This document shows, in pieces, positions 1-10,456 of a DNA stretch of 64,000 nucleotides (within the stretch, counting starts at the first letter, position 1; each line of letters opens with the position of its first letter). Origin of the DNA: Prosthecobacter sp. Its GTDB lineage: Bacteria; Verrucomicrobiota; Verrucomicrobiia; Verrucomicrobiales; Verrucomicrobiaceae. The stretch spans positions 1 through 64,000 of the forward strand of contig JABARQ010000005.1 of assembly GCA_019186985.1 (NCBI GenBank). Direction: 5' to 3'. Both the position numbers and the translations under genes were made by a program. The notes beneath the pieces are model-generated. The model was given only the letters and a program-made list of their open reading frames with translations. It was not told the DNA's origin and searched no databases.

Positions 1-334
1 CGTAGAAGAGGAAGAGGCCGGGCAGGGTCATGAAGAGCACGAGCGCGGTGCTGGTCATCTGCCAGGCGTTGTGGCCGGGGCCGGGGCCTGCGATGTTGGA
101 CTTCCACTCCTTGTCGCCGTCCTTGCCTGCCTGGCCGTTGGTGACGTATTTTTCCAGGTCAAAGATCCGCTGTTCAAGGGTGGGGCCGGCGGGTTCGGCA
201 GGCGCAGGCGCAGCTGCGGGGGCCGGCGTTGGGGCGGCGTCCTGGGCGGACAGCAGACCGGCGGACAGGAACAGGGAGGCCAGCATGCCGCACGTGGTCG
301 TGCGCCAGCTTGGGATCAAGCGGAGGGAGTGCAT
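1..334 (-). CDS. amt: Ammonium transporter (Amt family), N-terminal part, runs off the left edge
   Basis: The 111 visible codons begin with a signal peptide (MHSLRLIPSWRTTT...LLSAQ), then an Ala/Pro-rich stretch, a short acidic/basic segment, and AWQMTSTALVLFMTLPGLFL, the first membrane helix typical of Amt/Rh channels. Amt proteins move ammonium or ammonia across the inner membrane. A cleaved signal followed by a periplasmic linker before helix 1 is known in several Amt proteins. The start is ATG 332-334. A perfect sigma-54 promoter lies about 60 bases upstream, which fits nitrogen control and supports the call. The rest of the gene, and any glnK partner, lies outside the window. The identity rests on one helix plus the promoter. 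Confidence 0.82.
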   Translation of the reverse strand, partial: MHSLRLIPSWRTTTCGMLASLFLSAGLLSAQDAAPTPAPAAAPAPAEPAGPTLEQRIFDLEKYVTNGQAGKDGDKEWKSNIAGPGPGHNAWQMTSTALVLFMTLPGLFLFY

Positions 335-393
335 AGTGAGACGACGGGTTGGATGGGATGGTTTCATCCGGGAATCCGGATGGAAGATGTATT

Positions 394-409
394 AGCAATG
401 CCCGTGCCA
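394..409 (-). promoter_or_regulatory. Sigma-54 (RpoN) promoter of the ammonium transporter
   Basis: Read on the minus strand the site is TGGCACGGGCATTGCT, an exact match to the -24/-12 consensus TGGCAC-N5-TTGCW. The expected start of transcription is near 383, giving a leader of about 48 bases before ATG 334. No clear NtrC operator was recognised upstream. Confidence 0.88.
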
Positions 410-630
410 ACTTTTGCTTCCATGCTGCCGCAGGTTCGCCGACGCAGAGCTGACGCACTCAATTCTGTGAGGTTTTGGATGCCGGGGGTTCGGGGTTGGC
501 GTGATTCACAGGATTGGAAGAAACTGTTTATCGTGAGAGCCTGCCCGCCCCTTCATGGAGGCGGGGAGCACGTTCTAAGGTCGCGCGTTTCTTGCGCAAG
601 CCTTGCGATGCCTGCGGCCCACTGGAGGCA

Positions 631-662
631 AAAAAGCGCCCGGCACCTTGCGGGGCCGGGCG
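631..662 (-). terminator. Intrinsic terminator after sdhB
   Basis: CGCCCGGC (637-644) pairs with GCCGGGCG (655-662). On the minus strand the stem is followed by a run of T residues (complement of A 631-635), which ends the sdhCAB transcript before amt. Confidence 0.8.
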
Positions 663-697
663 TGAAAGGAGGTTTGGATGACTTCAGCGGAGGACGG

Positions 698-1486
698 TCA
701 TTCGCCGCCATCCGAGCTTTCCTGCCTGCCGACGAAGGCCTCCTTCATGGCGGCGGCTGCATAATCGCGGTTGAGCTTGGTGATCCAGCGGACGCTGATC
801 TCCTTGGGGCAGGAGGCCTCGCATTCGTACTGGTTGGTGCAGTTGCCGAAGCCCTCCTTGTCCATCTGGCGGACCATGGCCAGCGTGCGGCGGTCCTTCT
901 CAGGCTGGCCCTGGGGCAGCGAGTTGAGCTGGCCGGCCTTGGCGGAGACGAAGAGCATGGCGCTGGCGTTCTTGCAGGCGGCCACGCAGGCGCCGCAGCC
1001 GATGCAGGCGGCTGCATCCATGGCGGCGTCGGCGACCTCCTTGCCGATGAGGATGGCATTGGCGTCAGGGGCGGCGCCGGTACGGACGGTGACGAAGCCG
1101 CCGGCCTGCTGGATGCGGTCGAAGGCGCCGCGGTCCACCATGAGGTCCTTGATGACCGGGAAGGCGGTGGCGCGGAAGGGCTCGATCCAGATGGTGTCGC
1201 CGGTGCGGAACTTGCGCATGTGCAGCTGGCAGGTGGTGGTGGCCTTTTCGGGGCCGTGCGGGATGCCGTTGATCTGCATGGAGCACATGCCGCAGATGCC
1301 TTCGCGGCAGTCATGGTCAAAGGCCACGGGTTCCTGTCCTGCCTGGATGAGGCGTTCGTTGACGATGTCCATCATCTCCAGGAAGGAGGCGTGGTCGGGG
1401 ATGTCCTTGGCTTCGATGTCCTGAAAGTGGCCGGGCTGACCACGGTTCTGACGCCAGACTTTGAGATGAAGATTGAGGAGGGACAT
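698..1486 (-). CDS. sdhB: Succinate dehydrogenase/fumarate reductase iron-sulfur subunit
   Basis: 262 residues. It carries electrons from the flavoprotein to the membrane quinone site through three clusters. The cysteine sets are visible: Cys60, Cys65, Cys68 and Cys86 for the plant-type [2Fe-2S] cluster (CREGICGMC); Cys161, 164, 167 and 171 ([11 protein letters not shown]); and Cys216, 222 and 226 for the remaining Fe-S centres. It is the last gene of an sdhC-sdhA-sdhB operon on the minus strand, 41 bases after sdhA, and is followed by a terminator. The sequence is of the short non-classical type found with a single diheme cytochrome b subunit, as in Wolinella and Bacillus. Confidence 0.96.
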   Translation of the reverse strand: MSLLNLHLKVWRQNRGQPGHFQDIEAKDIPDHASFLEMMDIVNERLIQAGQEPVAFDHDCREGICGMCSMQINGIPHGPEKATTTCQLHMRKFRTGDTIWIEPFRATAFPVIKDLMVDRGAFDRIQQAGGFVTVRTGAAPDANAILIGKEVADAAMDAAACIGCGACVAACKNASAMLFVSAKAGQLNSLPQGQPEKDRRTLAMVRQMDKEGFGNCTNQYECEASCPKEISVRWITKLNRDYAAAAMKEAFVGRQESSDGGE

Positions 1487-1527
1487 GGGCCGGTGAATTT
1501 GCGAGGTCGTTCAGGTCTGTCTGAGGA

Positions 1528-3444
<1,917 letters not shown>

Positions 3445-3493
3445 GGCGGGAAGGGGAGGGGGCGGATTCAGGAAGGGGCGAAGGGCGGACAGA

Positions 3494-4204
3494 TCAGCGG
3501 CCGTAGCCAAAGAGCCAGATGGCGACGGGGATGGAGCAGTTGCCGACGAGGATCAGGGTGGCATAGGCGTGGCCGAGGGCCTTGAAAACCGGGGCTGTGC
3601 GGTGGGTGGTGAGGCCGAGGGTTTGGAACAGGCTGCTGACGCCGTGGCTGAGGTGGCTGTAGAGCAGCACCATGGCGATGATGTAGAAGAGGGAGGCGGG
3701 AGCCCAGGAAAAGCCGTCGATGACCATCTTGTAGACGTTGTGGACGGTCTCGCCGTGCAGCTCGGTCTTGTAGGCGGCGCCGTTGAAGCCGTTGCCGGCG
3801 CGGACGGTGAAATGGAGGAGGTGATAGACGATGAAGGCGAGCAGGGTGAGGCCGCTCCAGATCATCGTGTGGGAGGCCTTGGAGCTGACCTGGGCCTTGT
3901 GCTGACCGTAGGCATCATTACGTGCGGCGCGATTCTGCCGGGTGAGCTGAATGGTGGCGATGATGTGAATGGCAACGGCTGCCAGCAGGCCCAGGCGGGC
4001 GATCCAGACGCCGCCGCCGTGCAGGGCGGTCTGGAGCATGTGGCCGTATTCATTGATCGCCTCCGGGCCGGCAAAGACGAGCAGGTTGCCGATCATGTGT
4101 CCCAGGACGAAGAGGACCAGGGCGGCGCCCGTCAGGGCCACAAGGATTTTCTTGCCGATGGAGGAAGCGTAAAAGCGGGAGAGAGAGTCGAGAACAGCGC
4201 TCAT
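3494..4204 (-). CDS. sdhC: Succinate dehydrogenase cytochrome b558 subunit
   Basis: 236 residues with five hydrophobic segments. Histidines suitable for two b hemes occur in the helices ([27 protein letters not shown]). This is the single-subunit anchor of non-classical succinate:menaquinone oxidoreductases, and menG at the far end of the window agrees with menaquinone use. It is the first gene of the operon. The start at [12 protein letters not shown] is chosen because it begins the conserved region. ATG codons at 4219 and 4228 are in frame and possible, and a CTAGAC element just upstream of 4228 could be a -10 box. Confidence 0.92.
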   Translation of the reverse strand: MSAVLDSLSRFYASSIGKKILVALTGAALVLFVLGHMIGNLLVFAGPEAINEYGHMLQTALHGGGVWIARLGLLAAVAIHIIATIQLTRQNRAARNDAYGQHKAQVSSKASHTMIWSGLTLLAFIVYHLLHFTVRAGNGFNGAAYKTELHGETVHNVYKMVIDGFSWAPASLFYIIAMVLLYSHLSHGVSSLFQTLGLTTHRTAPVFKALGHAYATLILVGNCSIPVAIWLFGYGR

Positions 4205-4276
4205 GGAGAGGATTTTCATCATGGGCATACGGCATGTCTAGGCAAGCGGCACCTCGATTTTTGCGCTGAATTTTGT

Positions 4277-4293
4277 GTCCAGGCTTGCTGGAC
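4277..4293. promoter_or_regulatory. Inverted repeat between sdhC and the cupredoxin gene
   Basis: GTCCAG-GCTTG-CTGGAC is a perfect 6-base inverted repeat with a 5-base centre in the 200-base divergent promoter region. It could be an operator or a small hairpin; nothing else supports a specific regulator. Confidence 0.3.
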
Positions 4294-4441
4294 CTGTATT
4301 GCAGGCCGTCGGTTTGCCGGAGTTTGCATCTTTTCGTGCTGTTCCGCCGTCCGGCGGGATTCAGCATTGCGTCCGCCGTGATATTCCACGCCGATGACGC
4401 GTTGACCTTGCCGGACTTCCTGCCAACCTCCGCCAGCCACC

Positions 4442-5035
4442 ATGATTCGACCGATCTTTTTCTGCCTGACCGCCCTCGTCGCCGCCACGGTTTCCGCCCA
4501 GGCACCCGCATCACCGCCTCCTGGCCATGATCATGGGGTGGAGATCCCGGGTTTGAAAAAGGAGCTCTTTGCCGGGATCACGGCGGATGACCTGCTGCGT
4601 CCGGGGAGCGAGCCTGGAAGCGTGAAGGTGACGCTGGTGGCGACCTTCAACGCGGCCAACTACGGCATGAACTTCAACGGCTACTCCCATGGCAAGGCCG
4701 TGCTCACCGTTCCCGTTGGCACGAAGGTTCACGTCACCTTCATCAATCCGAGCCCGGTGCCGCACAGCGCCATCGTCATCGACCGTCCGGACACGAAGAA
4801 GCTGCAGGTGCCGGAACCCTGGTTCCCGGGCGGCGCGACGCCGAAGCACCTGACCGGCCAGACGATGGGCAAGTCGGAGTTCAGCTTTGTGGCGGATGAA
4901 GCCGGGGAGTATGCCCTGGCCTGCGGCTTTCCCTCGCATGCCGTGGCGGGGCACTGGGTGGCGCTGACGGTGAGCGCGGAGGCGAAGGTGCCGACGCTTC
5001 AGTTTGGCGACCAGCCGGCGAAGGAAGTGAAGTAA
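4442..5035 (+). CDS. Sulfocyanin-like secreted copper protein
   Basis: 197 residues with a signal peptide (cleavage after TVSAQ) and one cupredoxin domain. The region FNGYSHGKAVLTVPVGTKV followed by VPHSAIVID and ACGFPSHAVAGHW matches the sulfocyanin/SoxE layout. Expected copper ligands are His108, Cys161 and His166. Sulfocyanins usually have GMW at the end of this loop with Met as axial ligand; here it is GHW (His171). Such proteins carry single electrons in the periplasm, and the position next to sdh hints at a respiratory role. A His-rich start of the mature chain (GHDHG) may also bind metal. Family call good, partner unknown. Confidence 0.8.
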   Translation: MIRPIFFCLTALVAATVSAQAPASPPPGHDHGVEIPGLKKELFAGITADDLLRPGSEPGSVKVTLVATFNAANYGMNFNGYSHGKAVLTVPVGTKVHVTFINPSPVPHSAIVIDRPDTKKLQVPEPWFPGGATPKHLTGQTMGKSEFSFVADEAGEYALACGFPSHAVAGHWVALTVSAEAKVPTLQFGDQPAKEVK

Positions 5036-5046
5036 CCCCGGCCTGC

Positions 5047-6135
5047 TCAGGCGGAGGCAGGCGGTGTTTCCACGGCGGCGAGGTCGCGGTGATAAAACAC
5101 CTTGATGTACTTCATGCCCTTCTGGTCGTCGAAGCCGCGTTCGAGAAGCGGGTCCGCCTCTCCGGCGGCGGGCTTGACGTGGATCTCCACACCGGTGTCG
5201 AGCTTGAGCACGGCATGAATGCGCTTCTTGGCCTTGCTGACGTCCTTCTGGGAGATTTCAAAGCGGGTTTCAAGAGGGCTGCCCTGCTCCTGCTCGACGC
5301 GTGTCCGGTGCTCCTGAAAGCGCTCAATGGTCTCCGGCTTGCGCAGGACCTGCTGCTCGAACTCCTGGAGGTCGAAACGCTCGCGATCCTCGAAGTAATC
5401 CAGGGCGTCCTTGGCGGCGCGGGCGGTCTCCCAGGGCGGGCTTTCCTCCTCCGGCGGGCGTGATTCCTCCAGGAAGGACACGGCCATCCTGGCGTAGGCG
5501 TTGGTCAGGTAGGCGGAGTCCGGGATGGGCTCCACGCCGAGGAAGTCGCGGGCCCAGAAGCGGGCGTCGGAACCGGTGCGGTCAAAGGTCAGCACATAGT
5601 AGCCCTTGGTGCCGAGGGTGTCGACGATCAGGCATCCTTTGTCGATCTTCTCCGGGTGGATGCCTTCCACGGTGTTGATCTCCAGGTCGCCGTCGCGTGC
5701 GGTGATGGTGAGGAAGGGGATGATGCTCTCCGACTTCAGGATGCAGATGCCCTGGACGAGCTCGCCATCGACATGGATTTCCTTGAGGTGGATGATGCAG
5801 AGGTCGCCGGACTTGATGTTGGGATGGTTGGACTTGGCGTGCAGGCGGCGGGCGATTTCCGTGCCGCGCTGGAGGAAGGCGGACGGCGTGGCGAAGATGT
5901 CCCGGGCGCAGGTGTTCAACTCGTGCTGGTCAAGGGCGGCGTGATGGGTGAAGCGGTGGGGGATGAGGTTCTTGAAAGGCTTCAGGAAGATGGCCGTCAG
6001 CTTCTCCTGCTCATCGTCCGGGATGTTGTGCACGGCCCGCGAGGTCTGCAGCGGCTCGCCGCGCTGGGCGTGGCCGATCTTGGCAAGGACGAGGCGGGTG
6101 GCGGAGGCGGTGTCGAGGCGTACTTTCACGGACAT
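5047..6135 (-). CDS. Nucleoid-associated protein, NdpA/YejK family
   Basis: 362 residues. The N-terminal stretch SRAVHNIPDDEQEKLTAIFL and the middle section with GDLCIIHLKE and GTKGYYVLTFDR fit the 37-kDa nucleoid-associated protein family, found on bacterial chromosomes and plasmids. E. coli YejK is about 335 residues, so the length is usual. The start MSVKVRLDTAS is chosen because a TTGACG-N16-TAGGAC promoter lies 14 bases upstream; an earlier in-frame codon would fall inside that promoter. It is convergent with the sulfocyanin gene, with an 11-base gap. The exact cellular role of this family remains poorly defined. Confidence 0.75.
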   Translation of the reverse strand: MSVKVRLDTASATRLVLAKIGHAQRGEPLQTSRAVHNIPDDEQEKLTAIFLKPFKNLIPHRFTHHAALDQHELNTCARDIFATPSAFLQRGTEIARRLHAKSNHPNIKSGDLCIIHLKEIHVDGELVQGICILKSESIIPFLTITARDGDLEINTVEGIHPEKIDKGCLIVDTLGTKGYYVLTFDRTGSDARFWARDFLGVEPIPDSAYLTNAYARMAVSFLEESRPPEEESPPWETARAAKDALDYFEDRERFDLQEFEQQVLRKPETIERFQEHRTRVEQEQGSPLETRFEISQKDVSKAKKRIHAVLKLDTGVEIHVKPAAGEADPLLERGFDDQKGMKYIKVFYHRDLAAVETPPASA

Positions 6136-6149
6136 GGCAGGGGGCGCTT

Positions 6150-6177
6150 GTCCTAGTGTGCGACCGCCCCGCGTCAA
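6150..6177 (-). promoter_or_regulatory. Sigma-70-type promoter of the NdpA-like gene
   Basis: On the minus strand TTGACG (6172-6177), a 16-base spacer and TAGGAC (6150-6155) precede ATG 6135 by 14 bases. Confidence 0.5.
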
Positions 6178-6213
6178 CCTCCAAGGCGTTCACCGGTGAA
6201 TTTCAGGCGACTG

Positions 6214-6996
6214 CTAGTCCAGCGCCTCCGTCCAGAGGCCCGGCAGCATCATTTCATCACGGGGAAAGAGGTCGGTGTTGATGGACTTGAGAAGAGTGCG
6301 GTCAAAGTCCGGCCCGATGGACTGTACCCTGGCGCTGGGGCCGATCACCGGTTCGAGGAGGGCGTGAAGGTCGATGCCAGCCTTCTGGTAATGCGCCAGG
6401 ATGCCGGTGTCGTTCAGCCTCGCCTGAAGCCGTGCACTGTCCACACGCAGCGGTTCGACGGTGCCGATGCCGATCATGCCACCGAAAACGGAGAGGTGAG
6501 GGAAGACCCTGGCCATGGTTTCCGCCACTCGCGGGGTGGGCAGCCAGGTCACGGCCATGCCGCCCGGCTTCAGCCTGGACTTCAGCAGCTCAAAGTACTC
6601 CTGCGAATACAAGGTGCCGGAATGAGCGCTGGTGGGCCGCAGGGCGTCCGCCTCGATCACGTCAAACCCGGTCTTGTCGCGCAGCAGCATCATGCGGCCG
6701 TCGCCGCCGTAGATCCGGCTGCGGGATTCCTTGAGCAGGTCGTCCACGGCCGCCATGCCGGGTTCCTTGGCGATCTCCTTCAAGGTCTGCACCTGGGCCG
6801 TCACGATCTCTGCGCACCAGGCCTCCTGGGTTTCCCGACGCGCCAGCATGGCGTGCAGCGTGTCGCCCGAGCCCAGTCCGATCAGGGCCACGCGCTGCGG
6901 ATGGTCGTGAAGCAGCATGGGCAGGGCGCCGAGCTGTGTGTGCACGCCGCCGTAGGGGATCCAGCTCTGGCCGACGCCGTTGATGTAGACGCCCAC
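6214..6996 (-). CDS. Spermidine-synthase-like domain, second half of a split fusion gene
   Basis: 260 residues if read from GTG 6996. The Rossmann motif VALIGLGSGDTLHAML, then DVIEADALRP and LYSQEYFELLKSRLKPGGM, is that of the spermidine synthase/SAM-methyltransferase-like domain fused to membrane domains in many bacteria. It is in the same frame as the upstream membrane gene and separated from it only by TAA 7015-7017 and six sense codons, so the two were one protein. The region just before GTG lacks an obvious ribosome-binding site, so separate translation is doubtful. The substrate of these fused proteins is not established. Confidence 0.7.
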   Translation of the reverse strand: MGVYINGVGQSWIPYGGVHTQLGALPMLLHDHPQRVALIGLGSGDTLHAMLARRETQEAWCAEIVTAQVQTLKEIAKEPGMAAVDDLLKESRSRIYGGDGRMMLLRDKTGFDVIEADALRPTSAHSGTLYSQEYFELLKSRLKPGGMAVTWLPTPRVAETMARVFPHLSVFGGMIGIGTVEPLRVDSARLQARLNDTGILAHYQKAGIDLHALLEPVIGPSARVQSIGPDFDRTLLKSINTDLFPRDEMMLPGLWTEALD

Positions 6997-7014
6997 GGGT
7001 TCATCGCCGGCGCC

Positions 7015-8505
7015 TTATTTCAGCACGGAAACACCGGAGCCGTCCTCAGCCAGGACGATGTGCTCCGCCTCGGTGCCATGAACCTGGGCCCACAGATGCT
7101 CCTGGCCCGGCAGCAGCAGGAGCAGGCCGGTTGTCGCCAGCACGGAGGCCAGACGACCATGGCGGCGTGTGCCGGCGATGAGCAACGCGCCTCCCAGCAG
7201 CGCCAGCAGTCTGAAGACGCCAGCGCTTCCCCAGGCGGGCAGCAGGAAAGCGCAGACACCTGCGGCACCCGCCATGCAGCCGGCGATGTTCACCGCCTGC
7301 AGCAATCCCGTGCGCCAGCCAATGCGGCGGGCATCGGTTTGTGCCGCCCGCTGCATCCAGGGAAACCCGGCCCCCATCAGGAACGTGGAGGGGAACATGA
7401 CCAGCAGCGGCACGGCGAGATGCAGCAGGGGATAGAGCCAGACCCTGTCTTTATCCTCGTCGCCCAGTTCGCCCTGTCCCAGGCTTCTCAGCAGCCGGAC
7501 GGCGGAATCCGCGTCCACCGGTTCATAGCTGCCCAGGTAGGTCACGAGGGGTGTCAGGGTGAGGATTTCAAGGATCAGGGCCACACCACAGGCGGCAAAC
7601 AGGATCGCCAGGCCCTGGACGCGGAGGAACAGCCTCCAGGCATCGCGGGGGGAACGCACCCAGCGGGAACCCCACAGCGCTCCGGCACCCAGTCCGGCCA
7701 GATAAACGGCCAGCAGGGTGCCCAGGGTATGGGCCGAGGATTTCACCATGGCGCCGAGCACTCGCAGCCAGACCATTTCCGCCGCCAGGGCCGCGAAGCC
7801 CGAGATGAAAAAGACCACGAGGCAGGCGGTGATCCCCCTGGGCGCTTCCTGTCCTGGGCCGGGCTGGGGCGGCGATGCAGAAGCTTCCTGCGCAGGCCGC
7901 GATTTCCAGATAACTGGCAGCATCAGCAGGGCGCAGGCAGCGTTGCCCAGAGCCGCCCAGCGCAGGGTTTCTTCGATGCCACCCAGCGGCAGCAGCATCC
8001 AGGTCACCAGCAGGGCGCCCAGACCGGCACCGAGGGTGTTGGCCGCATACAGCCCGCCAATCCGGCCCGCCACCGCAGGAGAGCAGTCCGTCAGCGCCCG
8101 TGCCAGGACCGGCAGGGACAGCCCCATCAGCAGCGTGGGCGGCAGCAGGCAGGAAAACAGCACCACGGCCATCATCATCCGCGACTCCACCAGCACCGCC
8201 AGGCGGGCATAAAGCAGGTCGTGAAAAAAGCTGCCGCTGTAAAATCCGAACAGACCGATGAGCAGCTCCGCCACGGCAAAAAGCACGAGGTTTGTCCGAA
8301 CCGATGCACGGTCCGCCAGCCAGCCGCCGGCCAGGCTGCCCAGGCCCAGGCCTGCCATGAAGGCCGTGACGATGATGGTCATGGCTGCAACATCCCCGCC
8401 GGCAAAAAGCACCAGCAGCCGCTGCCAGGCGACCTGGTACACCAGGGCGGAGGTTCCGGAGACCAGGAACAGGACCAGGATCAGCCATCGCAGGGAAGGG
8501 CGCAT
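7015..8505 (-). CDS. Membrane part of a fused transporter/spermidine-synthase-like protein, ends at an in-frame stop
   Basis: 496 residues with about 12-14 hydrophobic segments. The opening LVLFLVSGTSALVYQVAWQR is the hallmark of the fused MFS/spermidine synthase-like family. A second copy of the motif occurs as FFISGFAALAAEMVWLR, as expected for a duplicated membrane domain. The protein stops after GSGVSVLK at TAA 7015-7017. The next codons in the same frame (GAGDEPVGVYING) continue into the catalytic-like domain at 6214-6996, so a single nonsense codon divides a protein of about 760 residues exactly at its domain border. Readthrough, a real mutation and an assembly error are all possible. 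Confidence 0.75.
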   Translation of the reverse strand: MRPSLRWLILVLFLVSGTSALVYQVAWQRLLVLFAGGDVAAMTIIVTAFMAGLGLGSLAGGWLADRASVRTNLVLFAVAELLIGLFGFYSGSFFHDLLYARLAVLVESRMMMAVVLFSCLLPPTLLMGLSLPVLARALTDCSPAVAGRIGGLYAANTLGAGLGALLVTWMLLPLGGIEETLRWAALGNAACALLMLPVIWKSRPAQEASASPPQPGPGQEAPRGITACLVVFFISGFAALAAEMVWLRVLGAMVKSSAHTLGTLLAVYLAGLGAGALWGSRWVRSPRDAWRLFLRVQGLAILFAACGVALILEILTLTPLVTYLGSYEPVDADSAVRLLRSLGQGELGDEDKDRVWLYPLLHLAVPLLVMFPSTFLMGAGFPWMQRAAQTDARRIGWRTGLLQAVNIAGCMAGAAGVCAFLLPAWGSAGVFRLLALLGGALLIAGTRRHGRLASVLATTGLLLLLPGQEHLWAQVHGTEAEHIVLAEDGSGVSVLK

Positions 8506-8648
8506 CCAGGCGTTGAATCACAAAGGCTGAAGGGCGGCAATAGCCCCCGGCTGCACATGCCTTGTCGTGGAAACTGCCACAGGCTTTGCAGCATGGATGC
8601 CAGGCTTGTCCGGCTTCGTCCACCGTGATGACCTGTCTGGGGAAAGGT

Positions 8649-8678
8649 TTGACAGCGCCAAGGGACTTCACCTAGCCT
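8649..8678 (+). promoter_or_regulatory. Sigma-70-type promoter of the lipoprotein gene
   Basis: TTGACA (8649-8654), 18-base spacer, TAGCCT (8673-8678); ATG 8705 is 26 bases further on. Confidence 0.5.
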
Positions 8679-8704
8679 TGAGTTCGGTGAAAACGCCGTT
8701 CTTT

Positions 8705-9385
8705 ATGAAAACCGCCCGCCTTCTGCCGCTTCTTGCCATCCTGCTGGTCTCGAGCTGTTCGACGACCGAGAAGAAAATCAGCAAGTGGGAGGGCAAGGGC
8801 AACCAGGCCGCGCTTTCCAAGGTGGCGCGTCAGTCTTCGGAAACACCGCAGCTTCGTCGCAAGGCGCTGGAGAGCCTGGCCCGGCTCGACTGGAAGCCGA
8901 CCAACCAGGAGCGGCTGGAGATTTACAGCCTCATCGCCTCCGAACAGGGACGCGAGGAGGCCGTGACGGTGACGAAGCAGGTTTCGCAGGAAGACTTCGG
9001 CATCATCAATGGCGACATCCTGGCGAGTTGCGCTCTGCTTTCCGAGGATGGCAAATGGTCGGACCGGGCCAAGGCGACCGAGCTATACGGACGTTTGAAG
9101 GCGGCGAACAAAAAGGCGGTCAGCATGATCCTGTGCCAGGAGACGATTTCGAGGCCCGACATGCGGACGCGGGTGCTGCTGCTGGCGATCAAGCTCGGCA
9201 TCGAGGGATCGGAGGCGGACCTGAACGCCGTGCTCAAGGAGTATGGCGACAAGCCGATGGCGGAGGATTACCTGAACTCCGGCTCCGACCAGCTGCATGA
9301 AGGCGGCGTCGCCTGGGCGAACTCCCACGGCTACCGCGTTGCCTCCGGCCAGGGCAGCCACCGCTCGGCCTGGGGCCGGTTTTGA
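8705..9385 (+). CDS. Hypothetical lipoprotein
   Basis: 226 residues. It starts with a lipoprotein signal (MKTARLLPLLAILLVSSC) with the lipid-modified Cys at residue 18. The rest is hydrophilic and mostly helical, with repeats resembling HEAT/TPR helices (LRRKALESLARLDW, RVLLLAIKLGIEGSEADL). An in-frame ATG 46 codons earlier is rejected because the lipoprotein signal and promoter fix the start at 8705. No known family was recognised. It lies divergently from the split spermidine-synthase-like gene and has no evident operon partner. Confidence 0.7.
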   Translation: MKTARLLPLLAILLVSSCSTTEKKISKWEGKGNQAALSKVARQSSETPQLRRKALESLARLDWKPTNQERLEIYSLIASEQGREEAVTVTKQVSQEDFGIINGDILASCALLSEDGKWSDRAKATELYGRLKAANKKAVSMILCQETISRPDMRTRVLLLAIKLGIEGSEADLNAVLKEYGDKPMAEDYLNSGSDQLHEGGVAWANSHGYRVASGQGSHRSAWGRF

Positions 9386-9580
9386 CAGGTCACAGCGGCA
9401 GACCTTGCGGAAACGGCACTGCCAGCTGGCATCATGACGCATTGGCCGCTCATGACCTGCTTAATTCAAAAGGGCAGTTCCACTTGTGTCGCTCCGTAAA
9501 TAATAATGGCAGGCTGGGGCTGGAAGCTATGCTTTGGATTTGGGTTTATCGTGATGGTTTCCTTCACAGACATTAATTAC

Positions 9581-10400
9581 ATGCGTCGTTCCGAGGTTGC
9601 CCAGAAGGTTGGAGCTATCCGGGCTGTCATTTCAGCCTGCCAGAAGGTGATCCTGGGCGTAGTTGCAGTGGCAGTTCTTGGCTGTGGGGATCTCTGCTGA
9701 CAGGCGGCCCCGTCGGATCCTGAGCTGAAAGCCCTGCTGGCCGCTTTTAAGGCACGGGTGAACAAGGATGTGGAGATGCCGCTGGTACAGGCGCAGAGTG
9801 ACCTGAGCCAGAGCTACATCAAGGCCCTGGACAGGCTGCAGCAGGAAACGACCCTTGCCGGCAAGCTGGAGGAGGCGGCGGCGGTGAAGGCGGAAAAGGA
9901 GGCGGTGGCGGGAAGCAATGCCCAGGATCTGCCGGGTTTGTCGCCAAGCCTGAAGACCCTTCCCAACCTGCGGCGGAAACATGTGGAGTCGATGCAGTCC
10001 CTACGCACCAGCACCTTGCGGAAGCTCGAGCCCTTGCAGGCGGAACTGGTGCGGCAGCTCGATGCCCTGGCCTTCAAGCTGGCACGTTCGGGCAGGACCG
10101 ATGCCGCTCTGGAGGCCAGGCAGCTTGCGCAAAGTCACTCGGGCCAAAAGGGAATGCTGATGCTGGAAGGCGACTGGGTGGATCACACCCTGAAAGTGTC
10201 GCCGCAAGCGAAGGCCGCGCCCTACGGGATCAAACGGCGTGAGATCGTCAGCACGGAGGCAGGTCATCTTTGTCGATGGAAGACAGCGGTTCGAGCATGA
10301 GGGAGATTACTCGGGCCTTGACCGGCCGTTCTCGGTCCAGGCCTTTGGTTCGGAAGCGACCGTTCAGTCGATCCGGGTGCGGCGGCCTGCGGCTCCCTGA
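9581..10400 (+). pseudogene. Decayed secreted coiled-coil protein gene
   Basis: A signal-like start (MRRSEVAQKV... then VILGVVAVAVLGCG) meets TGA at 9698-9700. The same frame then resumes with QAAPSDPELKALLAAFKARV and a long coiled coil (about 9758-10100) of a kind common in verrucomicrobial secreted proteins. Near 10220-10262 the frame shifts: the original frame drifts to a stop at 10300, while the +1 frame carries VIFVDGRQRFEHEGDYSGLD to TGA 10398-10400, which reads as the natural C-terminal end. At least two lesions argue for a pseudogene. The open part from GTG 9758 could still yield a fragment. Function unknown. Confidence 0.6.
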
Positions 10401-10456
10401 GCTGCCCCACATTGGCAGGAAGCCAAGGGCTCGGTTTCCCTCTCGTGATATCCTGA

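Larger units (their letters stand above)
335..697. other. Intergenic region between sdhB and amt
   Basis: This stretch holds the amt sigma-54 promoter at 394-409 and the sdh terminator at 631-662. Nothing else was recognised; between 410 and 630 there is room for an enhancer-binding protein, but no convincing palindrome was found. Confidence 0.6.
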
